Of a stretch of DNA of 64,000 nt, positions 46,331 through 56,425 are shown in pieces. Each line of letters begins with the position of its first letter. Positions within the stretch are counted from its first letter, which is position 1. The translations under genes and the position numbers were made by a program. The notes beneath the pieces are model-generated. The model did no database searches and was not told where the DNA came from. It was given only the letters and a program-made list of their open reading frames with translations. Source of the DNA: Eulemur rufifrons (Eukaryota; Chordata; Mammalia; Primates; Lemuridae); assembly GCF_041146395.1 (NCBI RefSeq), contig NC_090989.1:242658843-242722842 (forward strand). Direction: 5' to 3'.

Positions 46331-47445
46331 AAGTATTATAAGTAAATAAAGTGATCTGAGAAGTATGAGGAATGAAATTTCATAACAAAATAACTACTGT
46401 CTCTGCTCTACCAACCTGCCATTCTAAAAAGTGCATTCTATTCTAAGAGATTCATTCTTTTGATAATTAAGGTTTTATTGGCCTGTAAGAATCCATTATG
46501 CCACTGGAAGGAGGAATGCTTTGATTCTCCTCTAATATTTCAGTGTGATTTAGTTTATAAGTATGAACTTTTTGAAAATATCAAGATCAATCTGAAATGA
46601 CATAAATACATGGGAGGGAGAACTAAAGGCTGCAAGGAGAAAAGTATCTATTCCAAAGAAAAATAACAAATTGAATTAGAGATGAAAAAATCTAACAGTT
46701 ATGTCATACACATTTGAATGACCATAGATTTGGTTAAAAAGTAGAATCTTGTATATCTGCAACCATTAGTGCTCAAATTTATGTTTCTCAGACAATATCA
46801 TGGCAACTATGTTTCAGCTGTAGGACAGAGATGGGAATTCATTATCAGCATGCAATGTAGAAGTTATGATTCTTGCAAAAGGGAGCATTATTATAAAATC
46901 TCCCCATGTGTGGCTAACGACACTGAATGTGGAATGAATGCATGCTCTGATTACACTCAAAGATGTCTCAGTTATGTAAAACAAGGAACTGACATTTTTG
47001 AAGTACATTTTGAAGGAAGTAGACCCTACTGGAGGATGAATTTTCTGTTAGTTAAAATAAAAAACTTGGAATTATTGCAGAAAGATACAATTTTAAGTAG
47101 AAACGAGGGCCTTATTTCTCCAACTACAAATTGCTATGATACTGGAATATCCTGAAACTCAATGAAGAGATCCAGCAGAATTTGAATAATATAATCAGAA
47201 ACTAAATCTGGAATACATTGAAACTGAATCAGTTCTCCTAGTTACATTTACCAAAGGGGTTTTTCCAATTTCTTGGAAGGAAAAGTAAGAAATTCAAATT
47301 TTTATTGCATCTTATATTTATAGATTTCTGTTAACTGAATATTGAACCATATGTAGTATCATTCAATATGCCTTGCCTACTTATTCTCAATTAGTTTTCT
47401 TGGTGTTTTTATAATGCCCTAAATTAAAGAATAGTTTTGATATAG
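46331..47445. other. Unassigned intergenic DNA
   Basis: No repeat recognised. The 128-codon frame at 46769-47155 (+) is Cys- and Tyr-rich but matches no domain I know, and lies in sequence with no splice or promoter context that I can support. Confidence 0.45.
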
Positions 47446-47560
47446 AGCAGTGGTTCTCTCACCACATATTAAGATCACTTGGGGAATGTTTAGCAATTAC
47501 TAATGCTAACATCAGAATTCTGATTTAATTGATCTACAGTAGGAACTATTCATATGATAT
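47446..47560. mobile_element. MER-type hAT-Charlie MITE fragment
   Basis: 'gagcagtggttctctcaccacatattaagatcacttggggaatgtttagcaattactaatgct' then 'gaattctgatttaattgatctacag' resembles MER5/MER20-like MITEs ('cagtggttctcaacc...cacattagaatcacctggggagctttaaaaaatactgatgcc...attctgatttaattggtctggg'). Confidence 0.65.
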
Positions 47561-48979
47561 ATTTATAAATGTTCCCTGTGACTCTACTGTGCCTCCATGA
47601 TTACACTGTTTTATAGGAATTTTCAGACAAGGAAGATAATGGCAGTTACAAGATTCAGGTCTTAAGCAGAGCACAAAAACTTATAGCATTAGATCTTATG
47701 TGATCTTATTTTTATCTACATGCTTTTTAAGTTATAGTAATACTTGATATCCTCCAAGGCATTAAATCTTTGGTCACAGAGCACCTTAGGTTCAAATAGC
47801 TATGTTTTTTCTACAACAGAGATTGCACATGCCCAGAATGTGACAAAAAAAAATTTGTCATTGAACAGTTTAGTATTTATAGGGAAAAAAACAGCTAAAA
47901 TTATATTAGTGAAGAGGATAAGAAATCAAGATGTTTAAGAAATTGGTTCTTATTTAAATAAGAGAGGCAGGATATTGGAATGGAGAGTTGCTAGTGGAGT
48001 GTTAGAATATATAAAAGAACCTAAGTAATATAAAAAATGATAAGAAAACAGAATGATTAATAATTAGCAGAACAATTCAACCTTAAGCACAAGAACACTT
48101 ACAACACCCTATATTGCAAGAGTTAGGAGTAGCCTAATATCTCATCTAATACTGTGGATTTAAATCTAAGGTGCACAGAGGACGTAGATGATCCTCATTG
48201 AAAAACCCGCTGGATTTTTCCTTACCTCTTTAAAAATTAACATTCCAATTGTAGGTCTAAAAGAATCTTCATGTTAGATATTTAGGTTTATTTAAACTTA
48301 AAGACTTCCACATGGTGGCAGTAAGAAGCTGTTACATTCAAGGAAAAGAACTGGCAAATGCTTTGTATGTCCATGTACTGGAAATCTCTGCTATGATATT
48401 CTAGGGAATTCAAAATCATGGTGAAAACCCCATTTTTAAGTTGCTCTCTGAGACCTATGCATTGGTACACATATGTTACAACTCTGAGTATATGGCAAGA
48501 CCAAGAACATCTGGCATCCACAGTGAGGAAAGACGTCAAGATTCTTATACTTTCTGGCTCTGCCTACCTTTCCAGCGGTGTTATTTGCCAATTCCATGAA
48601 TAGCACTTGTGCTATAGTACAATAATTTCAGTACCTTGCCTCATCTTTATGACTCTTATTAAGCTTTTTCCAGATCTGGAACATCACTTATTCCTTTCTT
48701 CACATGACTAAGTTCTATTCTTCATTTGGGATGATCATAAGGAATCTCATTTCTCTCAATTTCAATTAGGTATTCTTCGTATTAATGTTTGCCTGATCAT
48801 ATACTTAGCACTACCGTAGTGCTTGTTCCCCAGTATTTTAATCATTTGATTCTCTGATATAATAATAATTTGGCTAAGATTTTTTATCTCTGAAATATCT
48901 TAGCACCCATCACAACTTCAACCCAAAAATTACTCAATTTACAAACCTTAATTTAGATTTGGTTTTCCCTATTAAATGG
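47561..48979. other. Unassigned AT-rich intergenic DNA
   Basis: No confident element, although the last few hundred bases may be diverged L2. No coding signal. Confidence 0.45.
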
Positions 48980-49590
48980 TCTAATGGAATCTAGTGATTA
49001 TTTTCATTATGCCACTTCTAACAATTATAATTATACAGTTTTTCCATCATCACATCTTTTTTTTTTTTTTTTTTTTTTTGGAAACAGAGTCTCACTCTGT
49101 TGCCCAGGCTAGAGTGAGTGCCGTGGCGTCAGCCTAGCTCACAGCAACCTCAAACTCCTGGGCTCAAGGGATCCTCCTGTCTCAGCCTCCCGAGTAGCTG
49201 GGACTACAGGCATGCACCACCATGCCTGGCTAATTTTTTCTATATATATTTTAGTTGGCCAGATAATTTCTTTCTATTTTTAGTAGAGACAGGGTCTCGC
49301 TCTTGCTCAGGCTGGTCTTGAACTCCTGAGCTCAAACAATCCGCCCACCTCGGCCTCCCAGAGTGCTAGGATTACAGGCATGAGCCACCGCGCCTGGCTC
49401 ATCACATCTTTAATGTCTCTCTTCAGACAGACTCTAGCCTTTGTGAGGTTAAACATCATGTGTGTTTTATTCCTTGTTCTATCACCCACCACTACCACAG
49501 TTCCTAACACACAGGAAACATAAGTTTTCTATATGTCAGACATTTACTCTTGTTAAATAATTATATGAATGAACAAATGAAAAATATATG
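48980..49590 (+). mobile_element. L2 3' part, sense, split by an Alu
   Basis: After the Alu: 'cagactctagcctttgtgaggttaaacatcatgtgtgttttattccttgttctatcacccaccactaccacagttcctaacacacagg...cagacatttactcttgttaaataattatatgaatgaac'. This follows the L2 3' end ('ctagactgtgagctccttgaggg...tgtatccccagcgcctagcacagtgcctggcaca...aataaatatttgttgaatgaa'). Confidence 0.7.
49060..49398 (-). mobile_element. Alu (lemur type), antisense, full length
   Basis: A T run at 49057-49079, then an antisense body with the lemur linker 'ctatatatattttagttggccagataatttc', ending 'gagccaccgcgcctggc'. The perfect 13 bp TSD tcatcacatcttt lies at 49047-49059 and 49399-49411. It is inserted in sense L2. Confidence 0.97.
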
Positions 49591-50009
49591 AATCAAAGAA
49601 TGAATAGGCAATATGAAAGATAAAGTTGAGATGATTATCCATCTGATAATTCAATAAAATAATTATAAATTACTTTAAGTAATTGATAAGGCTTATTTCA
49701 TAATCAGGCTATTCTTTTCTGCCTCTCATACTTTATCCTTTATTAAGTACATCCACTATGAATTTCCTGGATCCCTACAGAATTTACAAATCCCTGAAGA
49801 TTATGCATATTTTCAGTGGAGTATAAGTGATCAATAGTTGTTTAATTAGTTTTGAGTGGGCCTGATCCTATCATATCTAAAATTCAGTTTTCTGCCTTCA
49901 ACAGAAGTTACTTAAAAGTGAAAATACATAAGTGGACAGTCAATTTATGCAGATATCTATATTCTCATGTTCATTTGGATAAACAGAATACATATGTCAC
50001 ATTTCTTGA
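49591..50009. other. Unassigned AT-rich DNA
   Basis: No element recognised. Confidence 0.45.
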
Positions 50010-50420
50010 TGCTATGGATTACATGTTCATATCTCTTCCAAAAATTCATGTTAAAACTTAATCTCCAATGCAACAGTATTATAATGTGGGGCTTTTAGGA
50101 GGTGATAGGCCATGAGAGCTCCACTCTCATGGATGGGATTAGTGACCTTATAAAAGGGCTTGAGGGAGTGAGTTTGGTCCTTTTAGACCTTCTGTCTTCT
50201 GACATGTGAGGACATAGCATTTGCCTCTTCTGCCATTTGGGGACACAGCAACAAGGCACATTCTTGGAAGCATAGACTCAGCCTTCACCAGACACTAAGC
50301 CAGCCAATGCCTTGATCTTGGACTTTGTAACATTCAAAACTGTGAGAAATTAAATTTCTGTTCTTTATAAGTTACTCATTTTCAAGTATTTTTTAATAGT
50401 GGTAGTAACATACTAATATA
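50010..50420 (+). mobile_element. MLT1-type solo LTR, sense, with 5 bp TSD
   Basis: 'tgctatggattacatgttcatatctcttccaaaaattcatgttaaaacttaatc', 'gggattagtgaccttataaaagggc', 'ctgacatgtgaggacatagca', 'ttcaccagacactaagccagccaatgccttgatcttggac', 'gtgagaaattaaatttctgttctttataagtta'. TSD cttga/tttga at 50005-50009 and 50421-50425. Confidence 0.93.
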
Positions 50421-50425
50421 TTTGA

Positions 50426-50984
50426 GCAGGAAAAAAACTAATATAATTTGCTGAAGTAAATGTCTTTTTTCTAACTTTTGGTAAGTTAATTAATTAATAC
50501 TGTTTAGTGGACATTTATAAATGCTTTTGTATTCCAGGCTTAAAACTTATTTTGTCTTAGGTATTGTCATATGTAGCTAAAAGTGGGTGATTGGTGTACA
50601 GATGGCAATGTAGCACTGCTTTATCAAGATATGAGCATAAAAGGTCCTGAGTCAGAGGAAGGGGAGTTAGAGGGACTCTTGTAGTAACAGGGGTAATGGT
50701 GATATAGCTATGAGAAACATTCTCTCCCACCCCCATCCTGCCAACAAGTACAGTAATCACAGATGCAGTTCGAAGAGAATTGTGATAAACCAACATGCAA
50801 TTCCTAGAGAGAAGGTCATCTAATTGAGGGAGAAGATTTGAAGGGGTAGGTGGAGAACTTAAGAACTGAGATGTTAGGAGCCAGAAGATCCCAAGAACAG
50901 CCTGGAGACAGGACTTGAAGAAAGTAAGAGGGTATAGCTACTGGGCTAGTGTACACACAAGGCTTTCACACAGATGAAAGGACA
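50426..50984. other. Unassigned DNA
   Basis: No element recognised. The purine-rich segment at 50640-50660 and 50800-50940 is of unclear origin. Confidence 0.45.
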
Positions 50985-51130
50985 TGAATTTGCAGTTGCA
51001 CAAACTTCAAATCTCACTGATTTATTGTGCAACTTTAGAAAAAAATATTTATTCCTCTAGGCCCCAATTTCCTCCTTGATAATGTGAGGATAATAGCATT
51101 ACTCAGAGCTTTTATGACTATATTAATAGT
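50985..51130 (-). mobile_element. MIR SINE, antisense
   Basis: 'caaatctcactgatttattgtgcaactttag...ttattcctctaggccccaatttcctccttgataatgtgaggataatagcattactcagagc' parallels antisense MIR ('cctcagtttcctcatctgtaaaatggggataataatagtacctacctcatagggtt'). Confidence 0.75.
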
Positions 51131-51278
51131 AGGGACATCATGGGTCCTTGATAAAAATTCCATTTCCTTTCCCTGCCATATAAGATAAAAGTCATAACTT
51201 CAAGTTTGTTCTTATTCACTCCAAGAACTAAACTGATTCTACAGACTAGTTTTCCATAATTACCTGTGACTGATTTTC

Positions 51279-51582
51279 TTTCTTTCTTTTTTTTTTTTTT
51301 TGAGACAGAGTCTCACTCTTTTGCTGGGGCTAGGGTGCAGTGGCATCATCCTAGCTCACTGCAACCTCAAACTCCTGGGCTCAAGTGATCCTCCTGCCTC
51401 AGTCTCCCGAGTAGCTAGAAGTACAGGTGCATGCCACAATGCCTGGCTAATTTTTCTATTTTTAGTAGAGATGGGGTTCTCACTCTTGCTCAGGCTGGTC
51501 TCAAACTCCTGAGCTCAAGCAATCCTCTGGCCTCGGCTTCCCAGAGTGCTAGGATTACAGGCGTGAGCCACCCAACCCAGCC
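51279..51582 (-). mobile_element. AluJ-like Alu, antisense, full length
   Basis: The antisense Alu lacks the ~30 bp lemur linker: 'gctaatttttctatttttagtagagatgg' is continuous. It also keeps 'ggtgcagtggcatcatcctagctcactgcaacc', the ancestral AluJ form. TSD gactgattttc at 51268-51278 and 51587-51597. It represents an older insertion than the lemur-type copies. Confidence 0.95.
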
Positions 51583-51597
51583 TTGGGACTGATTTTC

Positions 51598-52584
51598 ATT
51601 GAGAATGTATTCTTAGTCAATGGTTGAAAAGTAAGTAGATCCTTTTACATGATGATGAGGGTTGGAATAAGTGCTGGTAATAATAGCATATGCCTATTTC
51701 CCTTTAAGCATGTTGACAGTGTTTTAAAATACCAGGGCTTCATTGTTGTAACACTTCACCTAAATATTGTACAGGCTTTTCACTGAGAACTTATCCTGAG
51801 TATGTGCATTACTGATCCTGGAAACAAAGGAAACTGTGATTCTACATTCCCTATCACAGTTGTTGATATCCAGCTTCTTAAACAAAATATTCTAGATGGT
51901 AGCCAATCGAGGTTAAGAATGGAGGACACTCAAGGTAATCCGTAAAAAAGAAACTTTAGCAATAAAGGCAGAGTAGCTGATCTTAACACTAAAAAAAAAA
52001 AAATGGAAACAATAATGAAGAACTGAGTGAGGTTTTGAAATCCAATATACCCTCTCTATTCCAACAGAGAAAGCACCTAACAACAAAATGTTTCCTTATC
52101 TGTACTTTAAACTTAATACAATGCTTTTCCTCAATTTACAAAATATTTCTTGTAACTTATGCACTCTTCAACAAATAACAATGATCTCAAAACGAAATAA
52201 ATTGCTTAAGGGGGAAATATAGCAGCAACCAAAGTATTAAACTAGCTTGTAAGCCTGCATTCACTTTTGTAGTGATAATCATATTGAAATCCCAAGGACT
52301 TGCTGGGGAATTAATGTTTAAAGATTTTTAAAAATAAATCCTATTCTTGGTTATACATCCCATTTCTATAGCTCTTTCTTATACTTTTTCACAACTTAGT
52401 AACACATATGATTATAATGTAAGGTTAATCTTGGAAATCCCTGGCTTGTTTATCATTTCTATCATAGAGGAGACATCTGGGAAAAAATGATTAAATTGAT
52501 TAGGTGGTAGAAATTTACTAACTTAGATTACTGCTCAGGTCCTTGGAGGTAAACTTGAATACACACGGCTAGCCTGAGGGAAAC
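51598..52584. other. Unassigned intergenic DNA
   Basis: No element recognised with confidence. An A13 run lies near 51991. Confidence 0.45.
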
Positions 52585-53235
52585 TAAGTAGACAGCAAGA
52601 GATAGGAGCACTCATACACTGTTAGTGGGACTGCAAACTAGTAAAACCTCTATGGAGAATAGTGTGGAAATACCTCAAAGAACTAAAAGTAGAAATATCA
52701 TTTAGTCCAGTAATTCCACTACTGGGTATTTATTCAAAGGAAAAAAAGACATTTTATAAAAACGACACCTGCACTCAAATGTTTATGGCAGCACAATTCA
52801 CAATTGCAAAGATGTGGAAACAACCCAAGTGTCCATCAATACATGAGTGGATTAATAAAATGTGGTATAAGTATACCATAGAGTATTACTCAGCCATAAA
52901 AAATGGTGAACTAGCACCTCTTGTATTAACCTGGATGGAACTGGAGACCATTCTTCTAAGTGAAGTATCACAAGAATGGAAAAGCAAACACCACCATGTA
53001 CTGGCCAAATTGGAACTGATTGATCAACACTTATATGCACATACGGAAATAACATTCATTGTAAATCAAGCAGGTGGGAGGGGAGGAGGGGATGGAGAAA
53101 TTCACACCTAATGGGTACAATGCACACTATCTGGGGGATGGGCACACTTGTAACTTTGATTCAAATGGTACAAAAGCAATTTTTGTAACCAAAATGTTTG
53201 TACCCCCATAATATTCTGAAATAAAATTTAAAATA
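52585..53235 (+). mobile_element. L1 3' end (lemur-type 3'UTR), sense, 5'-truncated
   Basis: Late ORF2 from 'gagcactcatacactgttagtgggactgcaaactagt' through the C-terminal end, then a 3'UTR with a G-rich purine tract (53070-53095), 'aatgcacactatctgggggatgggcacacttgtaac' and the end 'ttgtacccccataatattctgaaataaa'. About 0.65 kb. Confidence 0.95.
52662..53111 (+). pseudogene. L1 ORF2p C-terminal remnant running into 3'UTR (149 codons open)
   Basis: The frame contains HEWINKMWYKYTIEYYSAIK, then NGELAPLVLTWMELETILLS. This is the conserved L1 ORF2p C-terminal block ('EWIKKMWYIYTMEYYSAIKKD...TWMKLE..IILSEVSQ'). The frame continues past the normal end into Gly-rich residues translated from the purine tract. 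It has no 5' part of ORF2, so it is non-functional. Confidence 0.93.
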
Positions 53236-53273
53236 GAAACAAAAAAATGAAAATCAAAGACAACTATATAAAG

Positions 53274-53417
53274 CAAAAAACAAAACAAAACAAAACAAAA
53301 CTATTACCTCATTTAAAGAAAATAAATTATATAATTGGGAAGAAATCTAACTTCACCCTCTTTAGAATTTTCCCCATAATGTATTGTGAAATCAACAACA
53401 ACAACAACAAAACAACA
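53274..53417. repeat. Simple repeats: (AAAAC)n and (AAC)n
   Basis: (AAAAC)5-like tract at 53278-53300 and (AAC)n tract at 53393-53417, following the A-rich L1 tail. Confidence 0.9.
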
Positions 53418-53529
53418 AGCAAACAAGAAAACTCAAGAGTTATTTAAACTCAAATCTATAAATGTCTCTTACATGAACACTTGAATGATTTCATGATTTT
53501 AAGTCCTAATATTTCTACCTCCTTTCCCT

Positions 53530-54000
53530 CTTCCTGTACCCATGGCTACTGCCTTAGTTTAGGCTTACAATACATTTTACCTGTGATGTTGAAATATTCA
53601 GACTGATTCTCACTGTTTCTATTCTCCCCTGTCTATTTTCTCCACCACAGTGAATTCAAAATGACTATTTCCCAACATCTAGTATGCTACCTCCAAATTC
53701 CTAAGCCTACCATACAACTCTGTGATTTGATTTCTACTGATCTCTTTGACTTTGTCTCTTGTCATGGCCACATGTGCACTCCACATTTACTGAACATGTA
53801 CAGTTATTAAAACACAACTGATTTAGATTATGTTTTTAACCTCAGTGCCTCCAACCTCATGCAACTTCCTCTTTTGGCCTTTCATTACGCAGTCTACATA
53901 TTTCCTCCTTTGAGAAACAGTCACTGATCACCTCTTAAATAAATCTGTTCACTCTACTTTTTGTGCTGTATACTATATATTATTTTAAGATTTGCCATAT
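53530..54000 (+). mobile_element. L2 fragment, sense
   Basis: 'gcctttcattacgcagtctacatatttcctcctttgagaaacagtcactgatcacctcttaaataaatctgttcactctactttttgtgctgtatactatatattattttaag' parallels the sense L2 block 'ccttctcagtgaggccttccctgaccaccctatttaaaattgcaac...ctgctttatttttctccatagcacttatca'. Upstream parts are weaker. Confidence 0.6.
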
Positions 54001-54859
54001 CATAATCAAGTCATTTGCTTATCATCTTCTGTATCTGATGATAGCCCACATTGTCCTGCACCTCAATCAATGGTATAAAATGAATCTATTCAATCACAAA
54101 AAACTTAATAAAATAATTGAGCTGATCTTTATGCCAATTGTAGAACTGATATTGCATATGCTTATTCTGCTGAGATATCATACTGAATGAGGCAAGAAAA
54201 TACATTCTGTGTCTTCCCTACCGCTGGTGTAGTTTACCTTTATTTTTCTGAATGAAAGCAGCTGCAATATAGCCAGAGGGTTTAGGAGTATCTTTGTTGT
54301 AAAGAAGCTAGTCACCGAGTTCTATTTGTTCAAGGAAAAGCATACTTTAGAGCTGCTCTTTTTGAGTCATTATGGTAACAAGTTGATATTGTTGTTGCAT
54401 GAATCAATGAAGAATAGTCTGATAATGGCAACACTCAATGGGGATACTTGCATAAATGCTCTGTTTTGTTATATTGATGTGAAAAACTCTGATTCTCTTT
54501 CATTAAGGCTATTTTTGTACAGAGCATTATGAATCACACACATGCACACACACACACACAAATCCATTTTCTCTTTCCATTCAAATTTTACTGCATCTCA
54601 AGAGCCTAGGATATTTTAGTATGGAAAAAGCAGCAAGAGAGAACCAAAGCTATGGTTGCTAAAATTATAAAATGATCAAAATATGTCACCACTATCAACC
54701 AATCTAAGTTACCCTCAGCAACTCCATCTTTGGGTTAAAATAGAATTTAAAGGTTCTGAACATTTTGACATAACAGTGTTAATCTTCTAAAAAATAAAAT
54801 TTAAAGACTTGTTTAATGTCTTCATGATGCTGTAGAAACCGTATAAAGGAAACAAAATA
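54001..54859. other. Unassigned DNA with a (CA)n microsatellite
   Basis: A (CA)n run with one interruption lies at 54535-54560. Otherwise no element recognised. Short frames here are chance level. Confidence 0.5.
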
Positions 54860-55149
54860 CTTGGAGGGTGAATGTCTGGTTTTGAAACCTGACTTCAGAG
54901 ACTTAGAAGCTATGTGATGTTTTAGCAAGTCATTTAATATCTCTGAAATTTATTTTCTGTATCTGTATGTAATAAAATTGACTTCACCAAGTTAGCTAGA
55001 AATTCAACGAGAGAGGCCGGGCGTGGTGGCTCATGCCTGTAATCCTAGCACTCTGAGAGGCTGACGGGGGAAGATTGCTTGAGATCAGGAGTTTGAGACC
55101 ACCCTCAGCAAGAGCGAGACCCTGTTTCTACTAAATAATAGAAAGAAAT

Positions 55150-55208
55150 TGAGATGGCCGACAAAAGTAAAAGATCAGGAGAAAAATAGAGAACAAATGA
55201 ATCATATT
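55150..55208 (+). repeat. Inverted repeat, left arm (59 nt)
   Basis: The reverse complement of 55558-55620, identical except for four extra bases (one additional 'gaga') in the right copy. The outer edge of the arm coincides with the insertion junction of the retrocopy next to its TSD. The arms are separated by about 350 bp. Confidence 0.95.
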
Positions 55209-55431
55209 GGGAAAGAAAAATATGTAAATATAGATATACACATTTACAAAGTCATGAGACTACTATCTATGACTGTATCCCAATAAAATTAAAATTTTAG
55301 ATAAAAGAAAAACATTTCTATAAACATAACTCCAAAAAATTAGAAGAGCTAAATAAACATATGGTCTTTTTTTTTTTTTTTTTTATCATTTTCAGGAATT
55401 TTATTCATTCAAAACAAATTTTTGTCAAAGC

Positions 55432-55557
55432 TTTTTTTTTTTTTTTTTTTTTTTATTTCTGCTTACTATGGGGGTACAAAAGTTCAGGTTACATATGTTG
55501 CCCATGTACCGCCTATCCCCCCCAAGTCAGAGCTCCAGGCGTGTCCATTCCCCAGAC
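55432..55557 (-). mobile_element. Short L1 3' end, antisense (about 100 bp plus T23)
   Basis: T23 (55432-55454), then 'gggggtacaaaagttcaggttacatatgttgcccatg' and 'agtcagagctccaggcgtgtccattccccagac'. This is the reverse complement of the lemur L1 3' end seen in sense at 59761-59932. It is extremely 5'-truncated and ends exactly where the right inverted-repeat arm begins. Confidence 0.9.
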
Positions 55558-55620
55558 AATATGATTCATTTGTTCTCTCTCTATTTTTCTCCTGATCTTT
55601 TACTTTTGTCGGCCATCTCA
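55558..55620 (-). repeat. Inverted repeat, right arm (63 nt)
   Basis: Pairs with 55150-55208. The inner edge abuts the truncated antisense L1 3' end. The outer edge passes into the antisense L1M fragment. The near-identity shows the inverted duplication is far younger than the L1M sequence that follows it. Confidence 0.95.
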
Positions 55621-55621
55621 G

Positions 55622-56155
55622 TTGCTTGTTTTCAATTTCACTAATTTTTGCTCATAGCTATATCTTCTTTCCTTTGTATTTTCTTGCATTTACACTCATT
55701 TTTTTCCAAATTCCTGGATTAGATGTGTTCATTAATTTTCAAACTTTCTTCTTTTTAGATGTGTGTCTATAGATGTGTATGTATGTCTATAATTTTCTTT
55801 CTGTAATATTGCTTTAGCTACATCTCATGATTTTGATATTCAGTTTTCTCTTAGTCATTCAGGTCTAGATATCTTAAAATTTCCATTACGATTGCCACTT
55901 TGACTCATTAATTATTTAGAAGTGTTTTTAAAGTTCCAAACATGGTTTCTTTTTTTAGTTTCATTTTTATAATTTATTTTCAGTTTAATGGCATTTTGAA
56001 AGGGAATGTGGTCTGTATAATTGATTCATTTGTTATTTTTAGATACTTTTTGTGGCTAAGAATGTGGTCATTCAAAAATAAGCTCAATGTGTATTCTCTA
56101 ATTGTTAGGTACAGGAAATGTTATGTTCAAGTTATTAAATGTGTTGTTTCAATCT
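55622..56155 (-). mobile_element. Old L1M ORF2 fragment, antisense, carried inside the retrocopy
   Basis: 'gtaatattgctttagctacatctcatgattttgatattcagttttc' (55804), 'attaattatttagaagtgtttttaaagttccaaacatgg' (55909) and 'tttaatggcattttgaaagggaatgtggtctgtat' match antisense L1M ORF2 ('gctttagctgcatcccataagttttggtatg...ttatttaagagtgtgttgtttaatttccacata...cattgtggtcgga'). Confidence 0.8.
56134..56139 (+). other. Polyadenylation signal ATTAAA of the retrocopied transcript
   Basis: ATTAAA ends 16 nt before the A13 run at 56156-56168, within the usual 10-30 nt spacing. It supports the view that the inserted sequence came from a processed polyadenylated RNA. Confidence 0.75.
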
Positions 56156-56425
56156 AAAAAAAAAAAAAGAAAAAGAAATTAGCTGGGAAACTAAAAATAG
56201 AAAAAATAGTGGGGGTGTGGTGGCTCAGGCCTATAGTCCCAACTACTTAGGAGGCTGAGGCAGGAGGATTGCTTGAGCCCAGGAATTTGAGGTTGCTGTG
56301 AGCTAGGCTGATGCCCTGGCACTGTAGCCCTGGTGACAGAGTGAGACTCTGTCTCAAAAAAAAAGGAAATTCAATGACAGAACATATGGGGAAGTATTTT
56401 GTAGACTGTAAATTGGAAGGGATTA

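Larger units (their letters stand above)
55151..56171 (+). mobile_element. Poly(A)-tailed retrocopy inside the Alu, with its own TSD
   Basis: An insert of about 1 kb with all marks of L1-mediated retrotransposition in + orientation: the direct repeat aaagaaatt at 55142-55150 and 56172-56180, an A13 tail at 56156-56168, and an ATTAAA polyadenylation signal at 56134-56139, 16 nt before the tail. The content is not a known gene. It comprises an inverted-repeat arm, two T runs, an antisense L1 3' end and an antisense old L1M fragment. It therefore looks like a copy of a polyadenylated noncoding transcript made largely of L1 antisense sequence. Confidence 0.85.
55015..56365 (+). mobile_element. 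Alu, sense, split by a 1-kb retrocopy
   Basis: The left monomer (55015-55150) starts 'ggccgggcgtggtggctcatgcctgtaatcctagcactctgagagg' and stops at 'agaaagaaatt'. The Alu resumes at 56181 ('agctgggaaactaaaaatagaaaaaatag') and runs through the right monomer to the A tail at 56364. The Alu TSD is gaaattcaacgagaga/gaaattcaatgacaga (54999-55014, 56366-56381; 14 of 16 identical). Confidence 0.95.
54860..56425 (-). mobile_element. MIR SINE, antisense, split by a nested Alu insertion
   Basis: The left part (54860-55014) reads 'gactctcagagacttagaagctatgtgatgttttagcaagtcatttaatatctctgaaatttattttctgtatctgta' (with variation), antisense MIR. The right part (56382-56425), 'catatggggaagtattttgtagactgtaaa', continues the MIR 'catgtaaagcgctttgaa' end. 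Everything between 55015 and 56381 was inserted later. Confidence 0.75.

Noticed and set aside
46769..47155. 128-codon Cys/Tyr-rich open frame as a secreted or zinc-finger gene
   Set aside because: No signal peptide, no regular Cys spacing of a known fold, and no splice or promoter context. Length is compatible with chance.
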